A stretch of 64,000 nt of DNA from Cordia subcordata (GCA_028554755.1 JAPTOF010000012.1:2808501-2872500); one strand, 5' to 3'; counted from the stretch's first letter, positions 23,151 to 35,620 are shown. The notes: a model not told the origin generated them from the sequence alone. Translations and numbers: made by a program.

Positions 23151-24205
23151 TGCAACCCTTGCTGACTGTCAAGGTGAGTTCTCCAGGCTTCTGCAATGAA
23201 AAGATACAGTTTTGTAAACTGGACTGCATTTTCCTGTTTATCTTTCTACAACACCTTGACGTGATACGTGCATGAAAGAGGTTCAAAAATCAGTTTTTGA
23301 TTTATAAGGGCTAAAACCCCTTGTTATTTTGGTTGACAAAAGGGAAAAAAGATTAAATAAAGGAAGGGCATTGAAGACCTCAAGAAATACACAAATCATA
23401 AATTATTTGCTTAGCAAGTAATTAGCCAATGTTGGCGAGAGATGCAAGTGACGTCGCATATAGCATCGAAGAGAAATTACAGAGAGGTGGGCCTCGTCTG
23501 GGTAGGCCCAATAACAAGGATACAAGACAGATAATGGGTTTGAAAAAATAAAAGAAAAGGACAGGGTCCAAACTTGTGAATGCCCAACAAGGGATAGGTC
23601 CAACCCCAACTTCCACAACTCTAAACCAAAAAGGAAAGTAAGATCACCACAGACAAAATTCCAATCCCATGGGCAGAAAACCGCTAACCAAAGTTCCGTG
23701 AACTTCGATCATATTGTATTATCATAATGTGTTCGTACTATTATAACGTTATGAGTGATAGATTGAAGAGCCAATGGCCATTGCTAAGAAATTTCATGGA
23801 GGCATGATGTGAGAGGTCCAGATTTTTAGTTATGTGCATACTCATTTCCTATATAATAGCCTTATCATGTCTTTGAATGCGACGAAAGTTGCATAGTGTT
23901 ATCCTCATTAGATCTTCGTGATCTAGGAAGATGCTTTGAAATTATTTTAGATGCTAGAGGCGAGAGTAAAACTTTGATTGGAAACATTATTATCGTATCG
24001 ACAACGTCAATCAATAAATCTTGACAAGTTAATTAACGTTCGAGATGCATTCCACGTCACTTGGCGCCAAGGCATCTCAACGTCACTTGAACGTGGGGTG
24101 CGCTTTCATTCGGATAGATAAATTTCAACGAAATGCTTTCTTTCGGCTTTCTGCCTAATTTCAGACACATGGGCCATACAGTGATCATCAAAAGAAAACG
24201 AAACA
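23151..24205. other. Intergenic DNA downstream of the first PPR gene
   Basis: The first 150-200 bases are probably the 3' untranslated region of the PPR gene. The rest shows no gene I can support. Confidence 0.4.
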
Positions 24206-24431
24206 AGATTGATTTAAAAAAAAAAAAAAAAGTGTTTTTTTTAAAAAAAAAGTTTCTAAAAAGATATATTTTTTGAGAAGATAAAATTTTTGGCTTTTGA
24301 AAAAGTTAAAGTTGACCTTTTCTTTAGAGTTTTTTTTTTTAATCTTATTAAAATATTTATTAGAGAAAAATTATGTTTTTTCAAGAAAAAAAATTTTTTT
24401 TTTAAGAAAAAAGCCAATCCAATCGTGCCCT
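24206..24431. mobile_element. AT-rich foldback (MITE-like) element
   Basis: The left terminus AGATTGATTTAAAAAAAA and the right terminus AAAAAAGCCAATCCAATCGTGCCC belong to the same terminus family as the elements at 14.9, 25.4 and 31.5 kb. The interior consists of poly-A/poly-T runs with AAGTTGACCTTTT. The left boundary is uncertain. Confidence 0.4.
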
Positions 24432-25444
24432 AAACCCCCCAAAAAATAAACTCATGGTTTCAACGATGCTCTTTCTGATCTATGAGATAATTTTATTCTT
24501 TCACTATGTATCTTTTATCAACGAAATAGTTTGGACGTGTTAAAACATAAGTTGCTGCAGTATAGTTTTGGCATATAAGAAGACTTTCTTTTTTAAATAA
24601 AACAAAATTACATTTTCTAAGATACAATCTGAAAAGTGCTGACCAATTTCACAACCTTAAAGGTTGGATTACAATGAAACTAAAGTCAATAATACAACCA
24701 AATCTTGAGCTTTCCTAGATATGGAGAAGCCAAGATTATTTGTACAGAAAAATATCTCATATTATAGATAAGATTTTGATGATTGATATTTTTTAATGTC
24801 TTTTTCCTGTTCTTTTTCTATCCAATTTACTAACTCCATTTGTACATACAACACTTTTTTTTTTTTTTTAAAATCATCGAAAGTATGATAGTTGATTGAC
24901 TTGGGCATATGATTTGGCCACACGAATTGTCCAAAAGCCAATACTTAAGAAAGGTGGTTGAGAAGAGGGCCATTGCTTCTGCAAGCAGCTACCCTCTACC
25001 TTATATTAGACAGGAATTGCGCATCTAATCCCAGCATTTTATATACTTGAAGCTGGACCATTTAGAGAGTAGAATAAATAAAGTCCAAGACTAGTAGAAA
25101 AGGAGACGAATAAAGAAAGGAACTTCAAAGAGAAGGATTAGGTTGCGTTTGGTTTGGAATAGTTTTTATTGTTTGAAAATAGTTTTTATTTTTAGCTTTT
25201 GAATGAGTGTGTTGAGTGTGAGAGGGCGTGCGTGTCCATACGTATGTTTATTTGAAGAGTACCATTTGACAAACAGTGAAAATTATTTTTAGATGTTGTC
25301 TAATTTTTTAGAAAATTGTTTTCCTTTTAAAAAAAATTAAAAGAAGAAAGTTGACCAAGCACGTTTTATATCATAATTTTTTACTTTTTGTGGAAATGAA
25401 AACTGACAAAACAAACAAATCAAAAACACTCCTTGCTTAGCTAT
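24432..25444. other. AT-rich intergenic DNA, no supported gene
   Basis: I see nothing coding. A stretch at 25140-25430 (GGTTGCGTTTGGTTTGGAATAG and an A/T-rich right part) may be another degenerate inverted-repeat element. Confidence 0.35.
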
Positions 25445-25678
25445 GGATCCGTTTAGATTGACTTTTTTAAAAAAAAAAAATTTTAACAATTTTTTGAAAA
25501 ATAGGTTTTTTTTTTTTAGAAACAGAAAATTCTAATATCTGAAAAAAGTTATATTTGAATTTTTTTTTTAGAGTTTTAACTTTTTTTAAAACCAAATCAA
25601 ATAGTTATTACAAATTTAATGTAACTTTTTCAAAAAAAAAATATTTTTTTTTTAAAAAAAGTCAATCCAAATAAGTCC
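25445..25678. mobile_element. AT-rich foldback (MITE-like) element
   Basis: The left end GGATCCGTTTAGATTGACTTTTTT and the reverse complement of the right end, GGACTTATTTGGATTGACTTTT, match at most positions. The element is flanked by TAT on both sides, which may be a 3-bp target duplication. The interior is A/T homopolymer-rich with no coding. Confidence 0.6.
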
Positions 25679-26239
25679 TATGTTTGGATGGTTCTACAAG
25701 GCAATAACTTCTAACCGGTGTATTTCTTCCATGCATATGATTGAAGGCAATAAAGACTAACCCAAGGACAAGTAAATTGATTATATAGGGGCAAAAGTGG
25801 TCCATCTACAACTTGAAGATTCTGCAGTGAAATCAGTTTGCATGATAGGTAAGTTAAAAAGATTTAGATACATTACTCGGTGGGTGAGATTTGTTGATTT
25901 ACATATTAGTCGTGCAATTGACGAGTTTCACTAAATACAATAAATTTACGGTGCAATAGTAATGCTAATACAATAAATAATCACTAAATATTCTCTCAAA
26001 CTAGCTCATTGTGCAATGGTTGAGTTTCAGAGACGAACATGTCTTCTAACATTATACTCAAGATTTTGAGAAATGTTATTATCCTCAAGACTTTGAGAAT
26101 AGTATATTGTAACAATGGAAAGAAAAGACGAACAGAGAAAAGTTGCAGTACAAGCAAGAGAGTTGACTGAAAATTTTGGGTATTTGCATCATGCCTTAGC
26201 TGTCACCATGAAATTTTTATCAGAGTGACAAAGATAAGA

Positions 26240-26341
26240 CAATTAGATGAAAATGACCCGTACAATTTGGAAGCTTCACCTTCGTAGACCTCTCCAAAAC
26301 CTGCCGTCCCAATGTCTGCTACCACTGCCACTAATGCGTCA
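26240..26341 (-). pseudogene. Possible protein-kinase glycine-loop remnant
   Basis: The minus-strand reading gives ADIGTAGFGEVYEGEASKLYG, close to the glycine-rich ATP loop of plant receptor-like kinases (IGxGGFGxVYxGxL). Neither the following AxK lysine region nor any catalytic loop is visible nearby. It is probably a small gene relic, or chance. Confidence 0.3.
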
Positions 26342-26906
26342 CGGTGAAATAGGAAAAGGACGTGCAACTACAAGGACGTTTGGCTCCCTGATGCTCTTAA
26401 TTGCTTCGATTAGGGACAAGGTCCAATAAATGTCATAATTGTTCAACTATAGTGCTACACCCTTGAGAACTCTATTTCACCAATTGACCCTCCAATCTTT
26501 ACGTAACACGATCTACATTAGATAAATTTTAAAAAAATAACGTGCATTTCCCTGTATATCACAATTGTTTAACTTTAGTATTTCACAACCCTCCGGTCAT
26601 TATATATAAGACTTTTAAAATGCATGTTAGACAAATTACGAGAGAGTAACGTATGTTTTGTTGTATGTTAATTCACATTGTCTAAAATGTTTACTTCAAT
26701 TCGTCATAAGTTGAACGTCTATTTTGGGATACGGCAATTTTATCACACCGACACATGCGAGGAGGCCGTAGAAACCAATAATGGCAAACAACGAGGGACC
26801 ATCCATTTATCCAGAAATGAACATGTAGGGCATGTGCATCCTATTTGGCCCCAGAAGGAAATTACATGTTCCATTGAATAATTTGCAGCAACGTTGTAAG
26901 ACTGAT
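26342..26906. other. Intergenic DNA, no supported gene
   Basis: Two loosely similar stretches (TGTCATAATTGTTCAACTATAGT near 26432 and TATCACAATTGTTTAACTTTAGT near 26557) suggest a small diverged duplication. No gene is visible. Confidence 0.35.
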
Positions 26907-27286
26907 ATCCAGTTATACTTCACCCACTTTAACTTCTTCCCCCGTTACTCAGGCGTAGCATAAAACAACTCCCAGGTATAAGCAGGAGACAATGGCTACA
27001 ATTAATTAACTCTTGTCACATCTGACCACGAAAACCATTCCTTTTCCTTCTGCTTTTCCATTTTCTTCTTTCCTTTGAGGGGAACAAAAGGTTTAATGAT
27101 TTTTTTTTTCTTCTTCATTTGTAGATCTCCACTAGGCAGCGCTACGAGTTCTGTAAACGCATAACCATCTTAAATGCTATCAATCACAAATGACTACATG
27201 GCCTCACCAACTTGATAGTATCCTTATCTTAAACCATCTTTCAAGCTAAGCAGTTTAAGCGTAGAACTAAACAAACCAGATTAAAT
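26907..27286 (-). repeat. Long inverted repeat, arm 2 (downstream of the first RMA gene)
   Basis: This is the reverse complement of 21081-21457 in PPR intron 1, 5.4 kb away, and nearly identical over about 380 bp. It lies roughly 280 bp beyond the stop codon of the RMA-like gene at 27570. The matching DNA is absent from the flank of the paralogous RMA gene at 52.2 kb. Confidence 0.92.
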
Positions 27287-27569
27287 TTCAAGAATCCACC
27301 ACATGTATTCATAGTACGACTCGATCAAACTCAAAACCAGTAGATCCCAAGTGAGGTGTACTACTATTGAACTACAACGTTTTGTCAACTTTCATATTTG
27401 AGTTACCATCATACTTCAATTGCAACCTGATTTCCAGTATATGCTGAAAATCATATCTATACATGAGAAGGCTCTTATATTTGTTACAAGATGCCGACTT
27501 CTATCAACTAGTAGTGTGCTAGTACACTATCATCTATACGAGAATACAAGAAAGGGCCTGAATATATGA

Positions 27570-28319
27570 TCAAAACAAGAGAAGACATAGTACCATGCAA
27601 CAGAAGAGAAAGAAACAGATTCTGCTGAGCGATCTATCAACCGCCATTATTCGTCTCCTCATTCTCTGGCTCATTGTTCTACTGGCTAGATTATAAGAGT
27701 TTGGATATGTGTAAAAGGTGGTTTCTGAATTCCCAAAGATCCTCCCATACATGATTTCTCCAAACATTCCGACCATCGGTTGAGATACATTGTTTCCCGC
27801 GCCACCGAGGCTGAACACAGGTGGAGCCACATAGCCCCCAGGGTAAGGGCGCGAGTCACTAGTTGTCCTCCTTGTTGGTGTCTGAGCTGAAAGAGTGCAT
27901 CTTGGACTCTGAGGTCTCTGTGGTACGTCAAAACCGAAATTTGCAGCCTTTCTGTCGGATGATTTCGTACCTGGACTGCGGCCATAGAGCGGAACTAATG
28001 TTTTCTCCGAGACTTGGGCCTTGCAGACCGGGCACTGGGGCTCTTGGTGGTCAGGTTTTTCGGAAGAGTCGGTTTCGCAATGAATCCATCTGTAAATGCA
28101 GGGCCAACAGTAGAGGTGACCACAGAAGGTGACCACAGGGTCCTGGACAGAGTCCAGGCAGATGTTACACTCAAAACCACCTGAATTATTATTATTGCTC
28201 TTACTAGACTCCGCAACTGGATGTGATTTGGAATTCCAGCAACTCTTGGTTAATGGTGCTCCATCTTCATCACTCAACTCATGATATTCTGCTGTCACCG
28301 CTTGCAAGTACTGCTCCAT
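27570..28319 (-). CDS. RMA-type RING E3 ubiquitin ligase, ER membrane-anchored (copy 1)
   Basis: The single coding exon encodes 249 residues. A C3HC4 RING lies at about residues 49-97, beginning [19 protein letters not shown] and ending QCPVCKAQV, followed by LVPLYGRS. The C-terminus is a hydrophobic anchor ([17 protein letters not shown]), as in the plant RMA1/RMA1H1 and animal RNF5 families. Such proteins are tail-anchored in the ER and ubiquitinate membrane cargo, including aquaporins in plants, in ER quality control. The start ATG at 28319 follows a 5'-UTR intron. A close paralogue lies at 52236-52952; the two share RING, anchor and 3' flank but differ in the proline/serine-rich middle. 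Confidence 0.93.
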   Translation of the reverse strand: MEQYLQAVTAEYHELSDEDGAPLTKSCWNSKSHPVAESSKSNNNNSGGFECNICLDSVQDPVVTFCGHLYCWPCIYRWIHCETDSSEKPDHQEPQCPVCKAQVSEKTLVPLYGRSPGTKSSDRKAANFGFDVPQRPQSPRCTLSAQTPTRRTTSDSRPYPGGYVAPPVFSLGGAGNNVSQPMVGMFGEIMYGRIFGNSETTFYTYPNSYNLASRTMSQRMRRRIMAVDRSLSRICFFLFCCMVLCLLLF

Positions 28320-28368
28320 GGAAATATGTTCTGTTATTTGATTATCTCTTTCAGCTGACTAACTATGC

Positions 28369-29388
28369 CTGAAAAAAGATCCACCACAAAGAAAGATTGG
28401 TAAGACTCAAAGTATGATTGTTGATGAACTCTATAACCGACGCGTCAAAAATAATTCTGCAGAAGTTTCACCATAACCTCTATCAAACTATCTTCTGAGA
28501 TCCCAAATCAACTACCAACTTACATGAAGTTTCACGTAACCGCCATAGTTTTACACCCCCACTCCTAGCCCATCATGGGATTCGTCAAACTAAGACCATT
28601 ACCACGAGAAAAGGCAATCTCAACCACTTACTCGTTAATCCCCTTTGTAGTTTCATTGTTGAACACCTACATACAATAAGATTCCGTGGCACTAAGACTC
28701 AGAATTTTGATTATCAAGTATCTCTCTACCTATTGGAGAACTCTTCTCAATCATACACATACACACAAGAACATAGAACATACGGAGTAGTAACACAATC
28801 ACACTTTTTATTTACATAAAGAACATAAAGGAAAAGAGAAAGATCCTAAAACATCCTCATCAAACTTCGCAAAATTCAAGTAGAAAACCAATGTTGCTAA
28901 ATTTATTGTTTGATGTCTAAAGCTTACACCTTTTCCATATAAACACCTAGTTTTATGCTATCTGGACATACAACCAAAGATCAATACAAATAAATAACAG
29001 AGCACAGAAAAAAGAATTGCAGAAACGTTAAGCGTCAAAGCGTTTAGCTGAAAAAAAAAAAAAAACAGCAACGCGAAGATCTAAAGCCTTTATGCAACAT
29101 ATATACGAAAACTTCATATAAATTCTTCACCAGAAACATCAAAAGACAGAATATTTACTTTGAACTCATCTTACGTATATCAATCTTCACATATGTATCA
29201 CACAAAACTACTGTATGCGGTTCTAGAAACGGGTCAGACACACCTTAGACATCTACTTCATCAAGTTAACAGAATATTTTCACGACTCAGATTATCAGCG
29301 ACAACTTTTCTTATCAAATTTCAGTTCACACACGCACACACATATACATGTATGTATGTATATGTGATGGGAAAGAAGATATACACAC
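28369..29388 (-). other. 5'-UTR intron of RMA copy 1
   Basis: The acceptor TTTTTTCAG/GCATAGTTAG (exon from 28368) and the donor TTTG/GTGTGTAT (exon to 29389) bound a 1020-bp intron between a leader exon and the coding exon. The paralogue has the same arrangement, with the acceptor TTTTTTCAG/GCATTGTTAG. The leader exons align (GCAGCTTGTGATGGAG on the plus strand in both), which supports the call. Confidence 0.7.
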
Positions 29389-29545
29389 CAAATTGTAAGG
29401 GTGGCGTTTGTACAAATGTAGAGCTCAAAGGGTGCTAGATTGATGAAGCAAAGATAAGATGGCGACTCTGCAGCTTGTGATGGAGGAAAGGTTATAGGAA
29501 TTGCTTGAATATGGCTAAGATGGTGGATGCTGACTTCTTTCGGTA

Positions 29546-29556
29546 TCTATATATAG
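29546..29556 (-). promoter_or_regulatory. TATA box of RMA copy 1
   Basis: CTATATATAGA on the minus strand, just upstream of the leader exon (transcription probably starts near 29510-29525). The paralogue has CCATATATAGA in the equivalent place. Confidence 0.6.
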
Positions 29557-29559
29557 GGG

Positions 29560-31474
29560 GATGGATTAAAAGAGACAAATACATATACATCTATATATAT
29601 TTTATTTATATTTTATGCATATATATGTATAATCAAACATATATGGTAAAATATTTTTGTAGTCGTATGTTTGCTGCTTATATTGATTGAATTGAATGAT
29701 GAAGGTAAATTACGTCTACCCTTGTTCTGGATAAACACACACACCACACATACACAGGGTCACGTAGTTATATTGCATCTGACGTGGCTCTCCCATTTCT
29801 TTTTCCCGAATTACTTGTTTCTTTTTTTTTTTCCTAGAAAATTTAGAAAATTACCTTTGGGAAGGTAAAAGCACAAATTTAGTGCAAAAAAGAAAGAAAA
29901 TGGCTAGTCGTATATAGAACAAAGGATTAAGCTCGTATCTCCTTGCGTTGCTATTTAAGCTCGATTGAATTATCCAAAAAAAAAAAAAGTCATGTTCGTG
30001 TTAGACTATTGTCTAATGTACTTATTGAATTACAAAAATAATTCTCCCATCAATAGATATAATCATCAAATATAAGTAGATCTCATATGCATGTTTGGTT
30101 TACGGTTTACCTATGTACAAGTCGAAGCAAAAGGAAGTGGACAACACCACGCAACCGAACCAAAAACAAAAACCACAATACAAAGCTTATGAAAGCCTAT
30201 CTCTAGCTATCAATTCCTGCACAAAACACTGTTGGTAGTGTTGTCCCTATACACTTTGCTGATATAGATACAATGTCTAATATCAAAAATAATGGCATTA
30301 ATCAAAGTACTTGTTAACTTAGTAAAAAAAAAAAAAGTCGAAGCAAATCATCAATTGCCTGATAGGAGAATTTCCTATAAGTTATTTGTATTATTAAAAT
30401 TATTCCAAAATTTAGAGTTAAGTCGTCAGAATTTGGGATTTGGGAGTAACTCTAACTTATTCAAATTATTTTCTCCAGGAGTTATGGAACCCCATCAAGG
30501 CAAGGATTGGGTTGGGGAAGGGGTAAAAAGAGGGAAAAAAAATGAGAATTTTCAATTTTACATTATTGATTGTTTAGATATTCAACTTTATTTAGAATAA
30601 AATTTATAAAACTAGTTTTAAAATTGACATGTATGACTTGAAACTTGAAAGCCAAAACATAAATGGAATAGAAGTGAAATTTTAATTTTTTTTCTGATCA
30701 ATTAATCGTCAATCAAATTTGTCCTCACGAAGCCATATATTCTTTACTTGTTTGCCTTCAAAGAAAATAAAAAAAAATGTTATCCCCTCCAATTGAGCTT
30801 ATCAATTAAATGCAAGTTGAAGTAATTAATGCCAAATTGTAATATTTTATTCTTCAATAAAAGACCAATATTATATATAGTATAATGTTTTTGAGTTATG
30901 TTTCTATAATTTGTATTTCATATTATTTTTAGTTATTTAAGCCTCAAGGTACAATCATGACGTTTAAAAGGTTAAATGAGAATAATAAAGAAGCACTAAT
31001 ACACAACATGTGCCTTGTGCGGTCATGAGCTTGGAAGACTGTATTGGGTTGTTCACTTATTTGAGTTTGATTCATTAATTAAATAAGTCAAAAGTTTATA
31101 GGAAATTTTGCCTGTACAAAAGTATTCCAAGATTTGGATTCTAGATATTTTCGACAAGGTTGTGCTCATTTAAAGTCCTCTACCAATTTTAACTACGGAA
31201 AGTGAAGTGGTAGCAAGTGTTTTTTCTTCCTTCTAAGAACATTATTAAGCAATTGCTCTAGATTTATTCCGATGTTACGAATACGTGATTTATTGGTGTG
31301 TTCATATTTGAAGTTAATCAAAAGTCACACTACATTTTTAATAGAGGAGCAAAAGTCCAAATTTAAAATTTTTTAATCGTAATAAATTGTGAGTTTTTCT
31401 CTTTAAAGAAAAAAAGAAAACTAAAAGTCTATTATTGGATGATGTGGGTGAGGCAGCTGTATTTGATTGAGTTT
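29560..31474. other. Upstream region and AT-rich intergenic DNA
   Basis: The first few hundred bases are the presumed RMA promoter, with CA/TA microsatellite tracts. Beyond that I see no gene; the frame at 30292-30600 (102 codons) matches nothing I recognise. Confidence 0.4.
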
Positions 31475-31682
31475 GGGCTCGTTTGGATTGGCTTTTTTTC
31501 AAAAGCGTTTTTTTTACAGTTTTTGAAAAATAGTATTTTTTTATTAGAAAAAGCTGTTTTTGATCTTTTTTCATATTTTCAACTTTTTTGAAAATCAAAT
31601 CAAATAGTTATTATAAATTTAGTGTAATTTTTTCAAAAAAAAATAATATTTTTTCCTTAAAAAAAACTAATCCAAACAGGCC
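31475..31682. mobile_element. AT-rich foldback (MITE-like) element
   Basis: The left end GGGCTCGTTTGGATTGGCTTTT and the reverse complement of the right end, GGCCTGTTTGGATTAGTTTT, agree at 16 or more of 20 positions. The interior is A/T-rich. It is the best-preserved member of the family at 14.9, 24.2 and 25.4 kb. Confidence 0.65.
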
Positions 31683-33299
31683 TAATTGCTATCCGCAGTT
31701 CTGTTGGTTTGTTGATTTGTTCCACATCAAAGAATTGTATAGCCCTACATCACTTTCTCAGAAACCAAGGAGCCTAACATTAGTTTGAAGACAAATTAAA
31801 GCGGCCCCAAAATAGTTTATATAATCAATAAATATGTTAATATTGTTTTTATAAATTTAATTCTTTAGTTAAGATAATACTTTAATATAGTATTAAAGTT
31901 TAAAAATTAAAAAAAATATCACAAATTTGAAATTCATTATCACTAATTTAAAAAAAATATATATATATATATATATTCTCTACAAATTTAAGATTCAAAA
32001 CCAATTAAATTTACACGTGAAAACATATATTAATATCATAAATAAATAAAGTAACTCGATAAAAACTCATACTTGGTCTCGGATTTCAATGCCTGTACTT
32101 TAAAACTGTTTAAATTCTAATGTTTAGAACTTTAAGGGGTAATCTACCAAGAGACTGTAACGCCTTTGTTTGGTAAGATTATGCATCATACCTTTTCTAT
32201 ACGCGAGTTAAAACCCTCCCCGTGTTGTATTGTCATGTGAATTAAGAATTCTAATTATTAAATGAATGTGACAGTACAGTCTCCCTAATGCAAACGACAA
32301 GATACAGGAACTTTGTTGGTTGAGATTCATATGAATTGTGGGGATATATTTGAAATTTGGAAGGTCAAAGTTTTGACCCTCAAAATGTACAATAAATATT
32401 TGTTTAAAGATCCTCGGAAGATTTCTGAATATACAAAAATCTAATAGGAATAATGGATATATCCAGGTGATGAACCTAGATAACATTTTCCCCTTAATGT
32501 TTACTATAAGAAATTTCAGACGATCATGTCCCCAATTCTCACCTGAGTTGTCGTCATCAGATTAAGATATCATGTTTAACTCTTGCCTATTCAAGATATT
32601 ATTTGTTGGTGTCTCTATTAATTACGAGATAAACGTGGATAAAAAACTGATCACTTGAGTGATATAAAATGCGAAAATGCCATTGAAAAAAAAGTTGTAA
32701 GAAAACGAATCTAAATGCAAATTATACACAAAATGAGTCAAAGATATACGTTGGACTTTAGTGATACAATTGGAGAAGTACCTCTACCTTCTTTCTTTCC
32801 ACGTGAAACAGATAATTTCCTGATTAGATAAGGATATTCGGACGGCTATTAATCAAAATACAAAAAATCTATTTCAAGAACCAGTAGAGATTATGTCAAA
32901 ATGATATTAGTAAAGGGCTTATTACACGAGTATCATCATTAGTCTTATTAAGATATTCAAAAGCTGGTCACCAGAAGCGCATTTTAAAAAGTGCCAATAT
33001 AATTCAAATATCACCGCTCATGACAGATTTAATGAGCTTCTGGATAGAATATATTTAATTTTTTTATTTTGAAGAAAAAACTGGTATACTTTTTATCAAT
33101 TTAATTTACTGAAAATTCTCAATAAAATAAATATTAGCAAGTGAATAAATGATGAAATCAAGAAGGTAAAAATCATAAAATTGGAATAACAAGAAAGAAA
33201 AAAGTCAATTTCAAAATTCAAATTTGATAATGGGGAGCTACACTTCATATAATATATAGGGCGGAGTTTCATAATAGCGATCATCCTCTTGTAAAAGTT
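31683..33299. repeat. AT-rich intergenic DNA with duplicated block Z (copy 1, about 32158-32815)
   Basis: CCTTTGTTTGGTAAGATTATGCATCA at 32163 matches CCTTTGTTTGGTAATATTATGCATCA near 54820. Further right, GAGTCAAAGATATA and GAAGTACCTCTACCTTC (32735-32790) match the duplicated units at 56238-56524. This is a diverged copy of the DNA at 54.8-56.5 kb. A short (AT)n tract lies at 31952-31975. No gene. Confidence 0.65.
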
Positions 33300-33412
33300 T
33301 TGTTTGCCCTGCTTATTTTGCTGCTTATAAGTATTTATTAAAAAACACTCCTCATATGCTTTATATTATTTACAGTTTATGAGCCCCAAATAAGCTTAGC
33401 CAAACAGGCCCT
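33300..33412. mobile_element. Short MITE-like element with GCTTATAAG motifs
   Basis: The right end, read as its complement, is GGGCCTGTTTGGCTAAGCTTATTTGG, the terminus of a common plant inverted-repeat element; the left end TTTGCCCTGCTTATTTTGCTGC is a degraded partner. It is related to the larger element at 38742-39107. Confidence 0.4.
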
Positions 33413-33764
33413 AACGTGATGAGATTTAGATATCGGTCATTAGCTGATTGATACACTAACAAAGTAATGGTTAATTATTTTGATGAAGTGATATTTAAAC
33501 ACTATTATTACTAAATAAAACAATTAACTCTCCAATTTTTTTATTTTTTTAATAGTTTTATATTATTATGACAGAACTTAATTACTTAAATCAAAAAGAA
33601 TAAAATTAAAATAAAGGACGGTTGAGGGTTGCCCTAGAAAGATTCCCATTTCACTCTTTATGCATATGCATGCTTCTCAAGGAAAGCAGTGATGTAGGTT
33701 GCCCGCAGCAGCAAGATTCAATTCCATTATACTCTTTATGCAAGCATCTTAATATGTTGTTCAT

Positions 33765-34775
33765 TTTTTTTTTTAAATTTTTTTGCTGGAAAAGGTAAGC
33801 AAAATTTCATTAAAATCAACTCGCCATTTACATATGACCTTAAAGCATCTCAAAATAAGATATCACTTAATTGCCATCTATCGATAATATAACTATTTTA
33901 TGCATTACAAGGATATATCCTACCATTAGATATTTTCATCCGAACCAAAACAAAAATACGATAAAAAATCTGCTCCTCTAATAAGAATCGTTTAATACAA
34001 AGTCTACTATTCCTCTCATACCAAACATCTGCCACAATAACCCCAAAGACCAGCTTAAACAAAGTAGCTTGGAGATTACTTTCTTTCACAAATCTGTTAC
34101 ATAATTCTGCCAAGTCATCCCAACTCATCTTCAGCTCTTCTAATTCCAAAAGACTTAAAAAACTTCTCCAAATTCTCCAAACCACACCATAATCAAAGAA
34201 TACATGTTGTGTATCTTCTGCAGACCAATGGCACAACTCACTTATAATCATTAAGAACACCCCAAAAGGGAAGTCTAAACTTCGTTGGAAGTCTATCAAG
34301 GCACGCCAACCAAGTCATCATGCTATGTTTACTAATGCGTACCTTACACCAAACAATCTTATACCAATCCACCTTGTTATAATGATGTCTAGTTTCCTCC
34401 CATGTCGACGCCACCGTGAAGCTACCTAAGCTATTACCTGTCCAGCCCACTTGATTGCCAGGGTGCACTTGAACTTAAATCAACCTCCCAAATGCTCCTT
34501 CCTTTCAAGCAGTTTTTGGAATCCGCCTCGGTGTTAAAGGAATACCCAAGTAATTAATGGGAAGTCTGCCTTCCTTGAAACCCAACTCATCCAACAACAA
34601 ATTGGCTAAAACACTACCACAACCCCCAAATCACATACAATTTTTCTCAGAATTCACATTCAGCCCAGACATCTTGCTAAACAATAGAAGAATCTCTTTA
34701 ATAGCTTTGACACAATTCATGTCAGCCCCAAAAAAATATAACATCATCAGCAAAACTAAAGGTGAGTAATTCCAA
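33765..34775 (-). pseudogene. Truncated LINE: end of reverse transcriptase plus zinc-binding domain
   Basis: On the minus strand, 34760-34500 encodes the end of a non-LTR reverse transcriptase: the FADDV catalytic motif, then SKMSGLNVNSEK and LPINYLGIPL. 34468-33898 encodes the following zf-RVT region (VWCKVRISKHSMMTWLACL, RLPTKFRL, then CHWSAEDTQHVFFDY). The first part has a stop and a frame change, the second is split over two frames, and the 5' half including endonuclease is missing. An A-rich tail follows on the minus strand near 33785-33765. This is a 5'-truncated, dead LINE copy. Confidence 0.8.
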
Positions 34776-34789
34776 TTTTCCTCCAACTA

Positions 34790-35620
34790 CTATACAATCT
34801 TTCCCGTATTAAAAAACATAAACTCAAAGACTATTATAAAAAATTCAGCAATTAATCTTTCTAGCATTAATTAATTTTAAGATGCGAACTCTATAATAAA
34901 TTAACAAATATGATTCCTTCTTGTACTCGTATCTGCCTCTCCGCAGCAACCTAACTGACAATAACTCAAGTTTCGCTTTAATTTGGCTTTTTAGTAATCT
35001 AAACACACATGACAACCCAAGAATCAAGAAAAAAAAAATGTTCATTTCACTTTTGGCCTTTAATTAGCACGCATATTTAATAATCAGCATCTTTTATATA
35101 GATAACCAAGCTAAGATGCAAGAATGTGAACATCATGGCCGGCTACAATTTAGTGAATTTAAGATCCAGCGGTGTCCATATTAAAAGTTTAAGTATCTCA
35201 TGACATTGAAGAGATTATTCATGAATACAGCAGTATGATCTCGTAATAATATGTAAGAACGATTAAATTATAATGAAGTGATAATATAATTATAACTAAT
35301 AAAATTACTTAACATGCTAAATTTGAAATAATAATAATAATAATAATAATTATTATTATTATTATTATTAATTCTTCTAAGATATTGTAATGCTGGTGCA
35401 ATACTTTGCAAGTGGCAGACACTTTCGGAGCTTTGCACTATTAAAAGGCTTCCTACTTAATAATGTACCAAGTCTTGGTTAACTTAATTAACGATATCCT
35501 CTCGACAGTTGACCTTATATATCGTTAGCCAACAAATAAAACAAAAAGAGCTTCTGATGTTATTGTTATCAGTTATATGTTAAATACCCTAAAAGTCATA
35601 CAAATGGATTTATATTTTTA
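34790..35620. other. AT-rich intergenic DNA with an AAT/ATT inverted microsatellite
   Basis: No gene. At about 35330-35371 an (ATA)n run turns directly into a (TTA)n run, forming a perfect AT-only inverted repeat able to extrude as a hairpin. Confidence 0.6.

Noticed and set aside
27686..28216. Other frames across the RMA gene
   Set aside because: Shadows of the RING coding frame; they show no conserved motif.
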